A DNA stretch of 64,000 nucleotides from Heliocybe sulcata (taxonomy: Eukaryota > Basidiomycota > Agaricomycetes > Gloeophyllales > Gloeophyllaceae). Both the position numbers and the translations under genes were made by a program. The notes under the pieces were generated by a model. That model ran no database searches and was not told the origin of the DNA. It saw nothing but the letters and a program-made list of their open reading frames with translations. Numbering within the stretch: the stretch's first letter is position 1; the number at the start of each line of letters is the position of its first letter. Positions 33,158 to 45,282 of the stretch are shown here, one piece after another. The stretch spans positions 542,596-606,595 of the forward strand of contig ML213514.1 of NCBI GenBank assembly GCA_004369045.1, given 5' to 3'.

Positions 33158-36100
33158 ATGCTACCTTACGCGCATACACCCACATCCGCTAATCCAGCTT
33201 CCTCCTCCTCCGACCGGTCGTACTTTCATTTGATCATGCAGACCCCGCCCCAATTAGAAAGGTTGGACACTGGGCTTTCTAGTTATTCGTGTAATTCGAC
33301 GTCGCAACTTGTTATGGACGCCGGGAAGGCGACCGGCGACGGTGCGCCGCGTCAGCAGCGAGGGGAGCGGTCTTGCTGGCGCTGGCCTTCTCGCTCGCGG
33401 CGCAGAGGGACGCAGAGTGGTTTTGGGTTGGAGAAGGGAGGAGCAGCGCAGGTCAAGAGTCGTCCTGCACGACGGCCCGCTAAGCATCCATGGGACGGCT
33501 GGAAAGTTATTATCTTGGACTCATGTGAGTCCGACGCACATGTTCTGTGTCGCAGGCTAATAACTGCGTACAGGGCTTAATCTCCTGCTGTTCTTAATTC
33601 CCGTCTCGGTGCGTAAGACTCGTTGTGGCCGATAGCAGACCTCTCATGTTGCATATATAGTGGATTCTCGAGTTTACCCTACTGGGATCCAGCGCCCTAA
33701 TATTCATCTGTAAGCTGTCGTTTGACCATTTTAGCGTGCTTGCTCAACAATTGCCGCAACCAGTCTGTGTGCTTTCCATGATCCCCCTTGTTAAGGTAAG
33801 CACTATCCGGTTACCTTGGTGTCATCGTTCACAAGGAATTCAGTTACACGACCTTGCGACTCGTGAACTCGCCATCCGCATCGGAGGCTCCAAAACAGGC
33901 CTGTTGAACGCGAGCATGGTACGATCCAGCACAGTATTGCTATACAGAAGCTGCTAATACTTTGCTATGTTATTTTAGGCTAATATGTAAGAAATAAATC
34001 ACCTAAGTCCGACCTATGTAATTGATCAATCCCTAAAATGACAGCGTAGAACTGGTATTTGCGGTATGGAGGCTCGTTTTAGATTGCTGAGACGACCGGA
34101 CTGACAAGGTCTTAATTGCGCGCATAGATCAGCGCTCTTCGGAAGTGCGAGCTGCGTGTCGTGCAATCCTCCAGTAAGCATTTACTCTTATTTCCGCTAC
34201 CGTCTCCGTCTGACGGACTCGTTCTCCGTAAAGTGGTGGGATCCATACTTAGCAAGCTCCGTGCGTGCATATATGCATCTCCTGCCTCAAGTAACTCTAG
34301 GCTTAACTTGATACTTGGCATGCAGTCCTCGTCCTTGGGATGTGCTTCTTTGCCGGAGGTACCCGGTTCCAAGAGCAAGGTTTCGACGCTAGTAAGCATC
34401 AATCTCATTTCACGGCATGACCTGCAGCCCTGATTCTGATTCTTGCCACTAACTCATGTTGCCTTTGAAATTGATGGCAATTCATAGCCGCGACAAATCT
34501 GCAATCCTCTTTACTGATCATCAGTGTCAGTGCCGTCCTCCTCCCATGCGCCTATCATTTTACGATCGCGCGTGTGAGTGAGGAAGTGTTCGATGAGCAG
34601 AAGGACGATCTACTGAAGATGAGCCACGGGGTACGTCTTAATACGCTTCGGCCTTTCCTGTTTGTCCTAACTTGGACGTGCCGAAGGTTTCTATCATCCT
34701 CCTCTTGAGTAAGTAGTCTTTTTTATATTCCGATGTGGCCTGGTCTGACCGTCATCTATCAGTCTACTGCGCGTACCTCCTGTTCCAATTCTACTCCCAC
34801 ACGCACCTTTACCAGGACAAGCACACCAAGCCGAGCACACCGCACCCTTACGTCGCAGCGACCATGTCCAAATCATCCGCCAACCTGAAGTCTAGCTCCA
34901 CTGTAGATGTCACCGCGAAAGACACCCAGACTCAGTCCCCCCGAGGGGGGAACAGGGAGTCGTCGAACTGGACAGACTCGACGTATACCGTCGGTGGGGG
35001 ATCCGTGCGCTCGCGGAGGTCGTTCACGATGTCCAGGGCGGACCCTCTGACTGAAGACAGCTTCAACATCGGTGGGCAAGACAGTGCGTCCACGATGGCC
35101 AAGGATAGCACTGTCGCCTCCAGAGGCGCGGTGCCGGCTCCGGATGTGGACCCCACGATTAGGCTGGTGCAGTCGTACTACGCAAATGAGTCAAAGGAGA
35201 CTGTTTTAGTGGTACGGGATAGACATCACCGCCGACTATCCGCTTTTGTTCTGACCAGTATGGTTTGTCTTTGCAGCTGAACGAAAAGGCTGAAGAACAG
35301 CGCATTGAGCGTGTCGTTGTCGAGAGCAGACCCGGGACACGACTCGAGTTCATCCCATCGAACCAGAGCCAGCCGACCGTATCCGTGCCTGAACAGCATG
35401 ACCTCCGGCAACACGAGAAGCATCCGCAGCTGAGTTGGCTCATGACAATGGCTCTGTTGACGGCTGTGACGGTGGTAAGTGTCTCCCTCCCATGTACCGT
35501 ATTCAGTCCCTGTGGCTAAAGGTGGACTATTGATATAGATGGTTTCTGTAAATGCTGACCAGCTGGTTGAGTCTATGGATGGCATCTCTACGCATATCGA
35601 CAAGACGTGGATTGCGCTTGTGTTGCTGCCGGCGGTTGGGTCCATAGCCGGTGCGTAACTGGATACGAATACTTCAACTGCAACAGCTCATTTTACACTT
35701 ATCCTTAGAATGCGTTACGGCGATCAACACGTCGGTAAAGGACGAGTTGACATTCAGCATCAGTGTGGCTGTCGGGTCTACTGTCGTAAGTCGATTCTTC
35801 TCCATAGCTGTATCGGTATTGACGTCGGGTGGACGCTAGCAAACCGCATTATTCGTAATCCCGTAAGCGATGGTCGTTGGTACACGAGTGCGATTGGTCT
35901 AACCTGCACTCTAGCTTTGTCGTCCTTCTGGGATGGGTCCTGAACAAGCCGCTCGCTCTGTTGTTCGACCCATTCGAGTCTGTGGTGTTGTATATCTCCG
36001 GTATATGCTGACCTTTCCTTCTATCCATATGACTATATGCTAACATGAATCGTGTACAGTGCATACTATGACGTCTGTTGTTCAGGACGGGAAGTCTAAC

Positions 36101-36315
36101 TGGCTGGAAGGTGCCATTCTCATCTGTGAGTAACATAGCCTTGTCGAGCGACTGTAACAGCAATTTAATGTGGCGCAGGTCTATACGCTATCATCGCCGT
36201 GGCTTTCTGGTTCTATCCTGGTGAGTAATACGGACACGCTGTGGGTCTCTGAGACTAACCTGGAGCCATGTTCGCAGCCTCGGATGTCTCGAACACGCTG
36301 GCGGCCTGCACATAA
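33158..36315 (+). CDS. Divergent CAX-type cation exchanger paralogue, 659 aa
   Basis: 21 exons (367, 35, 49, 32, 75, 8, 19, 46, 27, 66, 143, 22, 449, 198, 112, 77, 23, 86, 66, 42 and 38 nt) give 659 residues in unbroken phase. Order and helices mirror the VCX1 gene of this window, with nearly all intron positions shared. There is a longer basic N-terminus and a central hydrophilic loop of roughly 220 residues. The two signature repeats differ: ANIVELVFA replaces GNAVELIVA, and GSIAECVTA replaces GNAAEHVTA. Both glutamates remain but the second-repeat Asn and His are gone. Transport of Ca2+ or another cation across an internal membrane is likely, with altered specificity or regulation inferred. 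Start 33158 is the first ATG in frame. An 8-nt exon lies at 33979-33986. Confidence 0.88.
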
Positions 36316-36881
36316 AGCTCAGCGACATACTTCCTATAATCCTTTTGCACATTGCCTTTCACATTCATCTTAGATGTCTATTAGAGCTTCGGAGCGACCG
36401 CGTCAACACCAATCAACTTGCACTTTCCTTCGCGGACTCGGACTTATTATACCTACCCTTTCAGCGGAATATAATGTAGCATATCATCCGGATTCCATTC
36501 CTTCCTAGATTTGTTCTATCTACACTCGTAGAGCTACATAATTTGTACTATCCCCTGTAGCATCTCACCTCTCCTGGAGACGGTGAAAGACCATGTTGGG
36601 TTCTGCGCGCACGTAGGCTTGCTGGCGGATCCGACTTTCCTCGACGTTACCGAGTAGGCGAGGAGCCAGTGTCATGGAGATCACGCCCCGTTGCTGCTTG
36701 CTTGTAGTGAAGAGCATACGCTTGTTGCTCTAGTTTGCTCTAGTTTGCTCTAGTATGACACAACTTCCAACTCCTGAAGAGATCCGAATAGACTAGTGCC
36801 GTCTTCCACTGTCCCAGGTATCCACAATCACGCTTGCATGTAGGATAACCATTACAGAAGGCGCTGCCGTGCCGTATCATT
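36316..36881. other. Convergent 3' region with a short tandem repeat
   Basis: 566 bp between the CAX-like stop and the URK1 stop. It contains the threefold 10-bp repeat at 36725-36754. No gene seen. Confidence 0.45.
36725..36754. repeat. TTGCTCTAGT tandem repeat, three copies
   Basis: Three perfect head-to-tail copies of the 10-mer TTGCTCTAGT, lying between two convergent genes. Confidence 0.8.
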
Positions 36882-39264
36882 CTAGAGGTAGTACCGATCC
36901 CCTAGTTTCCAACACTTCAGCGTTGACGGAATTGAAGGAACAGGAGCCGTACCGATTTGGCCCATACCGGGCTCAATAACCCACACCTTCCTCCTATGAA
37001 TATCGTTCTCATCCGTGGCATCCTCAATCCAACATTCCCTCAAATGTGCATCGATAGCTCCCGTAACAATCCGAACTTCAGGAAAAGCCCTCCTCAGGGT
37101 AGATACGCCACCGTCGTCAGCAACCAGAAAAGTAACGAAGACGATGTGATCCTGAAGAACGCCATGATCCAGCAGAACACGAATGGCCATGAACGCAGAA
37201 GCCGCGGTACCGATCTACCACCGGGAACGTCCTAATCAGCAGACAAACAAAAGTGCCAAGATAAGCCATGTCACCTACCTGAGCGTCCAGTAAAAATACC
37301 CAGGTGTCCTTCGCCTTTCCTCGGTCTCGAACGCATTTCGGAAGCATGACGTGCAGGAGCAATGGCTCGGATGTTGCTGGATCAGTTTGCACTAATAGGG
37401 ATCCGAGTAGTACATCATTGATCACCCGTTGAAGACCGCGCTCCAGTGGGCCGCCTCTATGTAAGTGAATCATAGGAATGAACCCGCGGTGACGACGACT
37501 TACGATCGTTGAATAGTCACGCCGCAGACGCACTGCAGAAAGAGTCGTCAGAACAGATATTGCAGCAGAAGTAGTCACCTGGCCTACATGGGCTTCGAGC
37601 TCTTTACCCGGCGCCTCAACGCCGCAAGGCGTCTCCACCGACTTGGGCCGGAAGGGGAGCAGTTCGACCGCAGCTTCAATTAATAGCGTCGCCAATCTAT
37701 CAACGAAGAAGATGAAATCCTGTTTGGCAGTTGTCTCGTCTCGCAGAATTGTGTAGATTCCCTGAGTAAAGCCAAGGACGTGGTACTTCAATTTCGGAAA
37801 CAATAACGTCGAAATCATCCTACCTTGAGCTGCGCGGTCTGGGGAAGCAGAATCAAATTGTGATGACGTTGCTCCTTCGAATTTGAGGACGTTTCCGTCG
37901 GGACAGGAGCGTCATTTGGACGTCTCGGGACCATATTGGGCCTAAAATGTCGTGCACGTTCCCGGAGCTGTCTGCGTATGTGGGTCGATATCAACTCGAT
38001 AGCGACGTGATTATCAGAACCGGGGACTATCTGCGCAGGACATGAGAATGCACAGGTTAGTCGTGCATAGCCGGTTGATTTTGGTACACATACAATATCG
38101 GCATAGCGAGACGTGGGTAGCACGAAGTTGTCATAGGCCGGTTTGACATAACGCAGATATCTACGGCCTTTTAATGACCCAGCAAGACCCGTATGCGAAG
38201 GAACGGCTCACTGATCCAAAACACCTTCGACGCTTCTGCCACGTTCTTTCACGTCTCTTCGGATACGACGCGCGAGCATAAGGTCCGAGTCGCACTGAAC
38301 GAATATCTGTCGGAAACAATTGACGGTGAGATTTTTGCTTTCTTACACACGTTTAGTGCACACCTTCAGATCGTAAACGGCACGGAGGGCCGGGTCATGT
38401 AGGGCCATTATACCTTCCGCTGTCACCATGCCCGATCAGCACAAATGACATCAGCTAACACAGAATACTGGGGCACCGATTATAATAGCAGCGCCGTACA
38501 GATACTGCGTTTCATCCAATCGCTGGTGCTCCGTGAACGAGTACACGGGTACATTTGTCTGTCGACACTTCTTCAAATCTACGAGGCACTACCCTCACAA
38601 CGGAGTTTCAAGTCAAGTTAAGATCCAGTGGAAGCATGTCTCTATGCATAGACACGTACCTGTGCGAACATGGGCATGTCTAGCGCGTCCGGGTGGTCGA
38701 AATCTATCTTATTGTCCATTGCCAGCGCCACCTCCTCTGGCGTATGACGTTTATAGAAACTATCCTACCAAGATACCCGGTCTGACATGAGTGACGAGGG
38801 TGGGGATGATGATACGCACCTGCGACAGGATAACTACGGTCGGAATAGACCCAAGGGACCGGACAATCTGGCGAGCGACATGGGTCTGGGCAGGCGATGA
38901 GCAAAAGCCCATGACTAGTCCGTATACATGTGCCGACCTTTCCACTCGCAGATCCGCCTGGTACGACAGCAGTGAGCAAAGTGCAAGACTCGGGAACGTG
39001 GCAAAGTCATGATAGTACCCGCTACCCCGATGACGAACGCGTCAGTTATCGGCTCTCCGTCTTGCCCGTACCTGCGTAATCGCCTTCATTATGCAGTATT
39101 TCAGAGCAGGGCTTGGAAGTGATTCACCAGGGTGGGCGACCATGGGATTTTAGCACAGTATTCTTCAGAGCTTGTATGGTCGTACTAGTGCTGCTCGGCA
39201 GGCTACCGAAATTACCACCGTCGAGGGGGACATTGGGCATACCGTCTTCCGGAGTATCGCTCAT
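36882..39264 (-). CDS. URK1: Uridine kinase with UPRT-like C-terminal domain
   Basis: Fifteen exons (39264-39128, 39071-39019, 38957-38938, 38885-38820, 38764-38660, 38588-38477, 38419-38364, 38306-38212, 38160-38094, 38030-37824, 37761-37588, 37532-37504, 37456-37279, 37214-36953, 36901-36882) encode 526 residues. The kinase domain has the Walker [14 protein letters not shown], then [21 protein letters not shown] and EGIMALHD. The phosphoribosyltransferase-like domain has [23 protein letters not shown] and [13 protein letters not shown] at the end. Urk1 phosphorylates uridine and cytidine in pyrimidine salvage. The loop that binds PRPP in true UPRTs reads LLDAQIGTAAS, as in kinase-fused relatives, so UPRT activity is doubtful. 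The intron after exon 3 uses a GTCGGC donor. Confidence 0.95.
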
Positions 39265-41381
39265 GGCCTGATGGTGAGAAGGGACTACAGAGACGTCGAC
39301 AGAACTTGGAAAGCTATCTCTGTCGTACAGCCGAGTGCAAGGGCGGGACTGAGCACGTGACTAGCGCGCTCGCCCTCAGACTCATCAGCTGGCGTACTGC
39401 AAGAAATAGTGTGCCGACCACCGTAAACCTCAAGGTTGAAAGCATGAGAAATCAATGCTGGTTCTGAATCATTTCGTGATCAGGTCTCTCGTAAGACCCG
39501 TATGTCGCCATCTCTTCCTCTTGCGAACCCGACAATCGCTCATTCCTGTTGGGAGCACCGGAAGCACCGTACTGAATTAACTTAAGCTGGATACTTTTCA
39601 TGTGGGATGGGTAGGTCAAGCTGTACGTGCAATCACTTGCTTGGCACTTCTCATGAACATTAAACTCGTGAGCATAGCCTCGTAAGGACTGTCGAGTCCA
39701 TCAAGCTCGGGCAACGAAGAGAAGTTCTTACGTTCGCATCATCGTGTACCTATTGGATGGCCGTGAACAGCGGCTAGACCAAGCCAACCCACTTCACTCC
39801 GGACCCGTATACGGCGTTGATATGTCCTAGCTGTCCTATCTCGCCCCTTGAGACTTCATGGACTTTGCTCAGGACGTCCGGACTTCACCGCTTGACGCAT
39901 ATGGCATGCCAAACCCATGCTGTCCGAGCTTCGGTTGTGTTTCGATAGAAGGGACGGACCATCTGCAGTATGGGATGCGATAACGGGTCTATAGGCCGTG
40001 TCTCCAGCGAATTGTCTTCGACTTCGTCGTGTCCTCCGTATACCCATATGACTCACTGTTTCTGGTTAGAATTCGAGAGGCCATAAAGCCGACGGCGATC
40101 ACAGCTTTCATCCTGGTCAGCAAAGTGTTCTCTCGGGAAGATAGTTCTCTGTGCCTCATCTTGGTGATACCGACCCCAATGGAGCCCAAGACGCCTGCCA
40201 TGTATAGTCACAAAACTCTGTCAATCAAGGGGCACTTCTGCCGCAGATGCTCAGGGCCGAGTTCATGAGGACAATGCTCGCGGCGGGGCTCCTCGCACTT
40301 GCATGTGTAATACCTTGTCACGGTCGAACCGTGAATTTGCTGGGATCTTCTGCGGTCAAGCTCCGGCTCCTATGGAATTATTGGTATGTATTACGATCGA
40401 TAACAGATAATATGCAATTCATGCTTTCTCTCGCGCGCAATTCATTGGCCTTGTGGCGGTTTTGATGAATTGTACCTTTTCATAGCGGCGTTTTGGCTGC
40501 CGTCAATCTTCTATCACGATCTTGTGCTGGGCGTGGACTTCAAAGGACTCGAAATCAACTTCTCTGTCTGGCAACAGCATCCGGGTATTCTGCGGACCCG
40601 AACTTTCTGTCCTACTCAATGGAGACAACATCTGACCGGCTCTTGGCTCGATATCCATCGGATATGCCTGCCATAGCGTGATGGACGGTATACAATAAAC
40701 CACCGCAGATGAACCTCATCAAGGTCTCACTCGCGTCAAAGCGCCGGAGGTTCGGACGGTGCGAACGTCCAAGTTTGGTGCCCACGGCCTGGCTGAAGGA
40801 CCTCCGAAACTGTGGGACTTCTGCATGGGTTAGTACATTCAGCAACATGCCCGGCTGTACACCTGGCGTAATTATGGCGTTTCTGAAGGCAGACCACGCG
40901 CCACTGTTCACGCTTGACTAATTCGTTGGACATGCTTGAATCTGCGAAATACCGCCAACCTTGGCTATACCGAAGCTTTTCCACCCCCGGTTGTCCTTCC
41001 CTAGGAAACCTGCGTTGCTCAAAGGTGCAAGTTTTCCCCTGAATTGTATAGGGACCAGAGATGATGTTTTTTTTTTGATAGCCTTGAGTTTCGGGCTTAT
41101 GACGCTTCTCATCCTTGCTTTTCATCCTTGGCGCTAAACTAAACCGTCTTGTAACAATATTAATGATTGGCTCAGGCGGGCAGCAGACCATCACCGCCAC
41201 CTGAACCGGCGGCAAGCGGTAGATCTCATCACCGGCGGCTACGTCAGTGGGCAATTCGCGGCTTATGATTGGCTACACGGCCTCCTAGACGATCGACGAC
41301 GTCAATGCGAGTCTGCAGCCTTCGTCACTCGACACAGATTATAAAGTTCCAGCTCTAGCTTCATTTATAAAGCGTATTCCT
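39265..41381. other. Intergenic region, no convincing gene
   Basis: 2.1 kb between URK1 and the hemerythrin gene, whose starts face each other. Minus-strand frames at 40736-41254 (about 172 codons, containing a poly-A-derived lysine run) and plus-strand frames at 40029-40268 and 40247-40465 (the latter with a signal-peptide-like MRTMLAAGLLALACVI) are open, but no splice-consistent model or family match was found. Confidence 0.4.
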
Positions 41382-42236
41382 ATGTATTCTCGCCTTCTCG
41401 CTCACTCTGCTCCCTCTCTATCACGCACCGCCCGGATTTACCCTCGAGCATTCACAGCAGCGTCCATACAACTTAGAGGCATGGCGGGCAAGACTTTGAC
41501 AGCGGCTATAAAGGATGACCACCAGGAGGTACGTGGTAGACAGATTGCGAGAAATAATGGTGGTGATTGAATGTTTCCAGATGTACGACTATTATGATGC
41601 CTACAAGAAGGCGGCGGGCGATGCCGATGCTCAGGCCCGGTGGGCGCGACAATTAACCTGGGAGGTCGCTCGTCACGCAGTAGGCGAAGAGATTGTCGTT
41701 TATCCCCTGATGGAGAAGCACCTTGGCCAAAAAGGCGTTGAACTGGCTGACCACGATCGTGCGGAGCATCAGGTAAGGCCGCAGAACGTTTCCGCTCTTA
41801 AGGCCAAGTGTCATGTATAAACCATCTAGAGAGTGAAAGAGGATCTGTATCATTTGGAATCGCTCACTGTCGGCACGGAAGAATATGACAAGACAATGAC
41901 GAAGGTCATTGAGCACCTACGTCCCCACAACGACGATGAGGAACAGAAGGACTTGCCGATGCTTGAACCCGCCTTGGGCGAAGAGGGGAGCAGAACTGCA
42001 GCTGCAGAATTCAAAAGAACAAAGAAGTTTGTACCTACGAGGTCGGTGTGTCTTTGCTGTGGACGTCCCACGCATCTGACTCCTCCCGCAGGGCGCACCC
42101 ATCCGCACCCAATAAACCACCTACTGAGACGTTCGTCGCCTTCCTTACGGCCCCCATTGATAAGCTCAAGGATGAGTTCGCCAAGTTCCCGACGGACGAG
42201 ATGAAGGAGGAGCTTAAGGAGGAATTGAAGCACTAG
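41382..42236 (+). CDS. Hemerythrin HHE-domain protein, likely mitochondrial
   Basis: Four exons (41382-41528, 41581-41772, 41830-42041, 42092-42236) give 231 residues. The first 35 residues are rich in Arg and Ser without acidic residues (MYSRLLAHSAPSLSRTARIY), typical of a mitochondrial presequence. The HHE four-helix domain shows metal-ligand histidines in IKDDHQE, ARHAVGEEI, DHDRAEHQ and EHLRPHNDDEE. Family members bind a di-iron centre and sense or store oxygen, nitric oxide or iron. The specific role is unknown. A charged C-terminal helix ends the protein. The third intron uses the unusual donor GTCGGT. TATA-like ATTATAAAG lies about 40 bp before the ATG. Confidence 0.9.
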
Positions 42237-42457
42237 TCGTATCATCCTATCGAGACCATGAGGAGCAAAGAGATGTTCTATTCTGTCCATCGTCTACACT
42301 AATGATACATAATTTCGCTGTAACTCTACCAATGCAATGCAACAATATCTATGTCTAATCGTAACTATGGTAATTTTAGAGGACATGATGAGACGCGTAG
42401 AGCTCCCCAGTTGCGCCTAGATAAACCCAAGAAAATGCGAGACCACTCGGCAATAGA

Positions 42458-45282
42458 CTAATTTTGGATCACCATACCCTCCTCGGCATCAGACAAACTC
42501 TTCTTCGGACGTTCGCTTCCGGCGGCGGTGCTGCTATCGCTAAGAGCAGGGCTAGCAGGAGTAGCGACGCCCTGCCCATCGCCAACCTTCTCCGCGTCGA
42601 CCACAACTCTCTTGGTGGAGACATGCTTGCCTTCCTCAAGATCGCTGTCCCTGACCCCGGTTCCCCTCTTCGACAGCTTCTTCTGCTTCAACAGGTCCTC
42701 TGCAGCCTTTTTGAGTTCGTCGTCGTCAGGGCGCTTCAGATCGTGGTGCTGAATCAAGAACAGAGCTGCAAGAGTCGCCACGGCGGTGTATGCCACCGTA
42801 AAATAGAACACGCGTCTGAATCCCTTGGAATAGCCGGTAATTATAGCGCTGCGGTCCGCATCGCTGAGGGTTATTGTAGACGTATAGTAGGAGCCGGCGT
42901 TGATGATAGTGGGATCGTTAAGAATAGCAGAGATCTGGTCGGCGGAGAGACTCAGAGTTTGCAGGGCCGCTCGGAGGGTGTTATTGATGATAGTGGCGCA
43001 AATTGCCAATGTAATGGTGGAGCCGAAGAGGCGGACAAACATACGCACACCCGTCACAACTGCCATGTCGCGGCGGGGGACTGCAGCCTGGCAGGCGATG
43101 AGGGAACTGCAAATCAAACATGAGACACTTTCACGGTCGGTGGTATTGAGATGCGAAAGGGGGCACTCACGTCTGGAACGTCAAACCGGAGGCGCAACCA
43201 GAAAGAAGCAACGGTCCAACGATCATGGCTGTCGAAGAGTGCTGATTAATCATCGTTTGCAGACCTTGCCCGACGGTCCACAGCGTGTAGCCTAGAATGA
43301 CCATTGGTCGGTAGCTTCCTGTTCTGGCCGTGATTTGACCTGCGAGAGGACAGTTTGAGAATAGAACAGTTGAATGGCGAATTCGCAAATCAAGAAGAAC
43401 GATGTACTCACCGCCAATGGCTACAACCAGCGCTGTCATAGGATGTCATGACGTCAGATTGCTGCGCTTGCTCGTCAGAATCGCTGGTACATACCAATGG
43501 GACACAGGAAGGGCAATAAGAGCAGACTTGACCGCATCGGGCTATCCCCGTGGACGAGCTGCAAGAACTGCGGAATGTAATAAAGTACCTAGGATAGCGG
43601 CTTAGCAGATACACGTAGGCACCCGTCCTGGACGGTGCTTACCGCAAAGAACGTCATCCCGCTAGTTGTAGTGAAGGGAACATTAGCCGGTGCTCCATCG
43701 GGAATCAGGGCCGACGTACTTAAGCAAAGTAGATATGTAGACGCCATTGACCGTCCTGTATCTAAAAATATGAACTATCAAACAAACAAGCGTCAATGTC
43801 TAAGTATAACCAGATAAACTTGTACACCCACCGGGAACAATGGGAATCTTGGCATAACGTGCTTCCCAAAGGATAAAGACGGCCAGTGTTGCAACGCCAA
43901 GAAACAAGGGTACAAGCACTGGCGCCGAGGTCCAGGAGTAGGTGACCCCACCCCTTGCGGTGGCATTAGGACTTAGCTTGAAGCGTATGCGGCGAACTCA
44001 CCAAGTCAAAGCAATCTATAACGGACTTCAGCTTAATGGACGGTGATCAGAGGAGGAAACTCACAAGCAGGAGGATAGAACTGAGAATGGTTAGTCCCGA
44101 TCCAACATAGTCGATCTTGAGTAGCTTCGACTTCATGTCTCCATGGACCTTCTTGAGGGGTAAAAGCCACAGGCATACAAGAATAGCGATCCCAGCCAGA
44201 GGAAGATTGAGCCAAAAAGCCCATCGCCTAACATGAGCAGGAGGACAAGTGATTCGTTATCACCGGAGCTGAGGTCATCCAAAGCGAAGGGAAGAGAGAA
44301 GCTTGCCATGTAGTGTATTGTGAAAAGACGCCGCCCAAGATGGGTCCTACGCCATTCGATACGGCTGCAATAGCTTCGTTTATTCCTTGATATTTCCCTC
44401 GATCTTTGAGTGAAACGATATCCGACACGCTTTACAAGTGGAGTAAGACGCGAATTCCGCTTGTCGGAAGACTGTGCACCTACATGATCAGAACAACCGT
44501 AATGATCGCTGTGGATACAAGCAATAGTGTGAGATGGAAGGTTGGTTCGCATGCAGTATGACCGTTACCTCCTCCTCCTATTCCTTGCAATGCACGGAAG
44601 ACAATAAGCTTACGGCGCTCGGAATCAGCGGGTTATCACTACTTTAGCTGTGGGACTAGGACACCTACCTGAATCATAGTCTTCGATAGGGCGCAAGCAA
44701 GAGAGAATATAAAGAAGACGACTAGGGCAACAAGGAGAACAATCTTGCGTCCGAAGATGTCTGACCATCTCCCATACAGTGGAGTGAATGCCAAACTAAA
44801 TGGCACTAAGCCCGGGTTTGATACAATGAGAAATAGACCCCGTACCTGGTCAGTAAGTACGCTGTAGCAACCCATGAACTCTCCGATCCCGATTGAAGAT
44901 CGGAAGAAATCCGAGGAAGGCAAGTAGCAACACTATATGGCAGGTTAGATATAGATAGGTTTGGTCCATGATAGACGCCTTACATTGTTTGTTCTATGAA
45001 AGAGCATGCGAGTGCCGTGCACAGACCAAGATAGACAGTTATAACCTGTCTTGCAGGTAGAAAGTTGGTTTGATCCGTGAGTTCTGAATCGGGTGGCGGC
45101 TTGCTCCCATTGATCTTCTCTGGCGATACCTGGTGGAGGGACTGTGGCCGAGTGGCTGGGCGGGAAGTAGCTACAATCGTTCTATCGTCTTCTATGTCAT
45201 GTTCGTCGTGTCGTGCAGTCTGAGATGCTATACTGGCCGCTGAAGACATTGGCCTTTGTTCGTGAGCGGCGGGCGCGGCCAT
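42458..45282 (-). CDS. MFS multidrug-type transporter (DHA2-like), 668 aa
   Basis: Fifteen exons in phase from 45282 to 42458 (299, 87, 127, 40, 25, 123, 163, 14, 122, 55, 19, 94, 21, 169, 649 nt). After a cytosolic N-terminus come about fourteen hydrophobic spans. The MFS motif A is LYGRWSDIFGRK. IVFRALQGIGGG and RWAFWLNLPLAG are typical of drug:H+ antiporters with 14 helices, and IVSDIVSLKDRG is the loop between helices. A long charged C-terminal tail (about 100 residues, many Lys, Asp and Ser) is cytosolic. The substrate cannot be predicted from sequence; a plasma-membrane efflux role is likely. The intron 44228-44306 has a GC donor. It is convergent with the hemerythrin gene. Confidence 0.93.

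Noticed and set aside
38477-38764. Apparent frame break in URK1 between FAQ and DLKKCRQT
   Set aside because: Resolved by using the acceptor GAGGGTAG before 38588, which supplies CLV and keeps phase; the gene is intact.
40736-41254. 172-codon minus-strand open frame upstream of the hemerythrin gene
   Set aside because: No ATG-led domain or splice-consistent partner exons; the lysine run comes from a T homopolymer. Likely chance.
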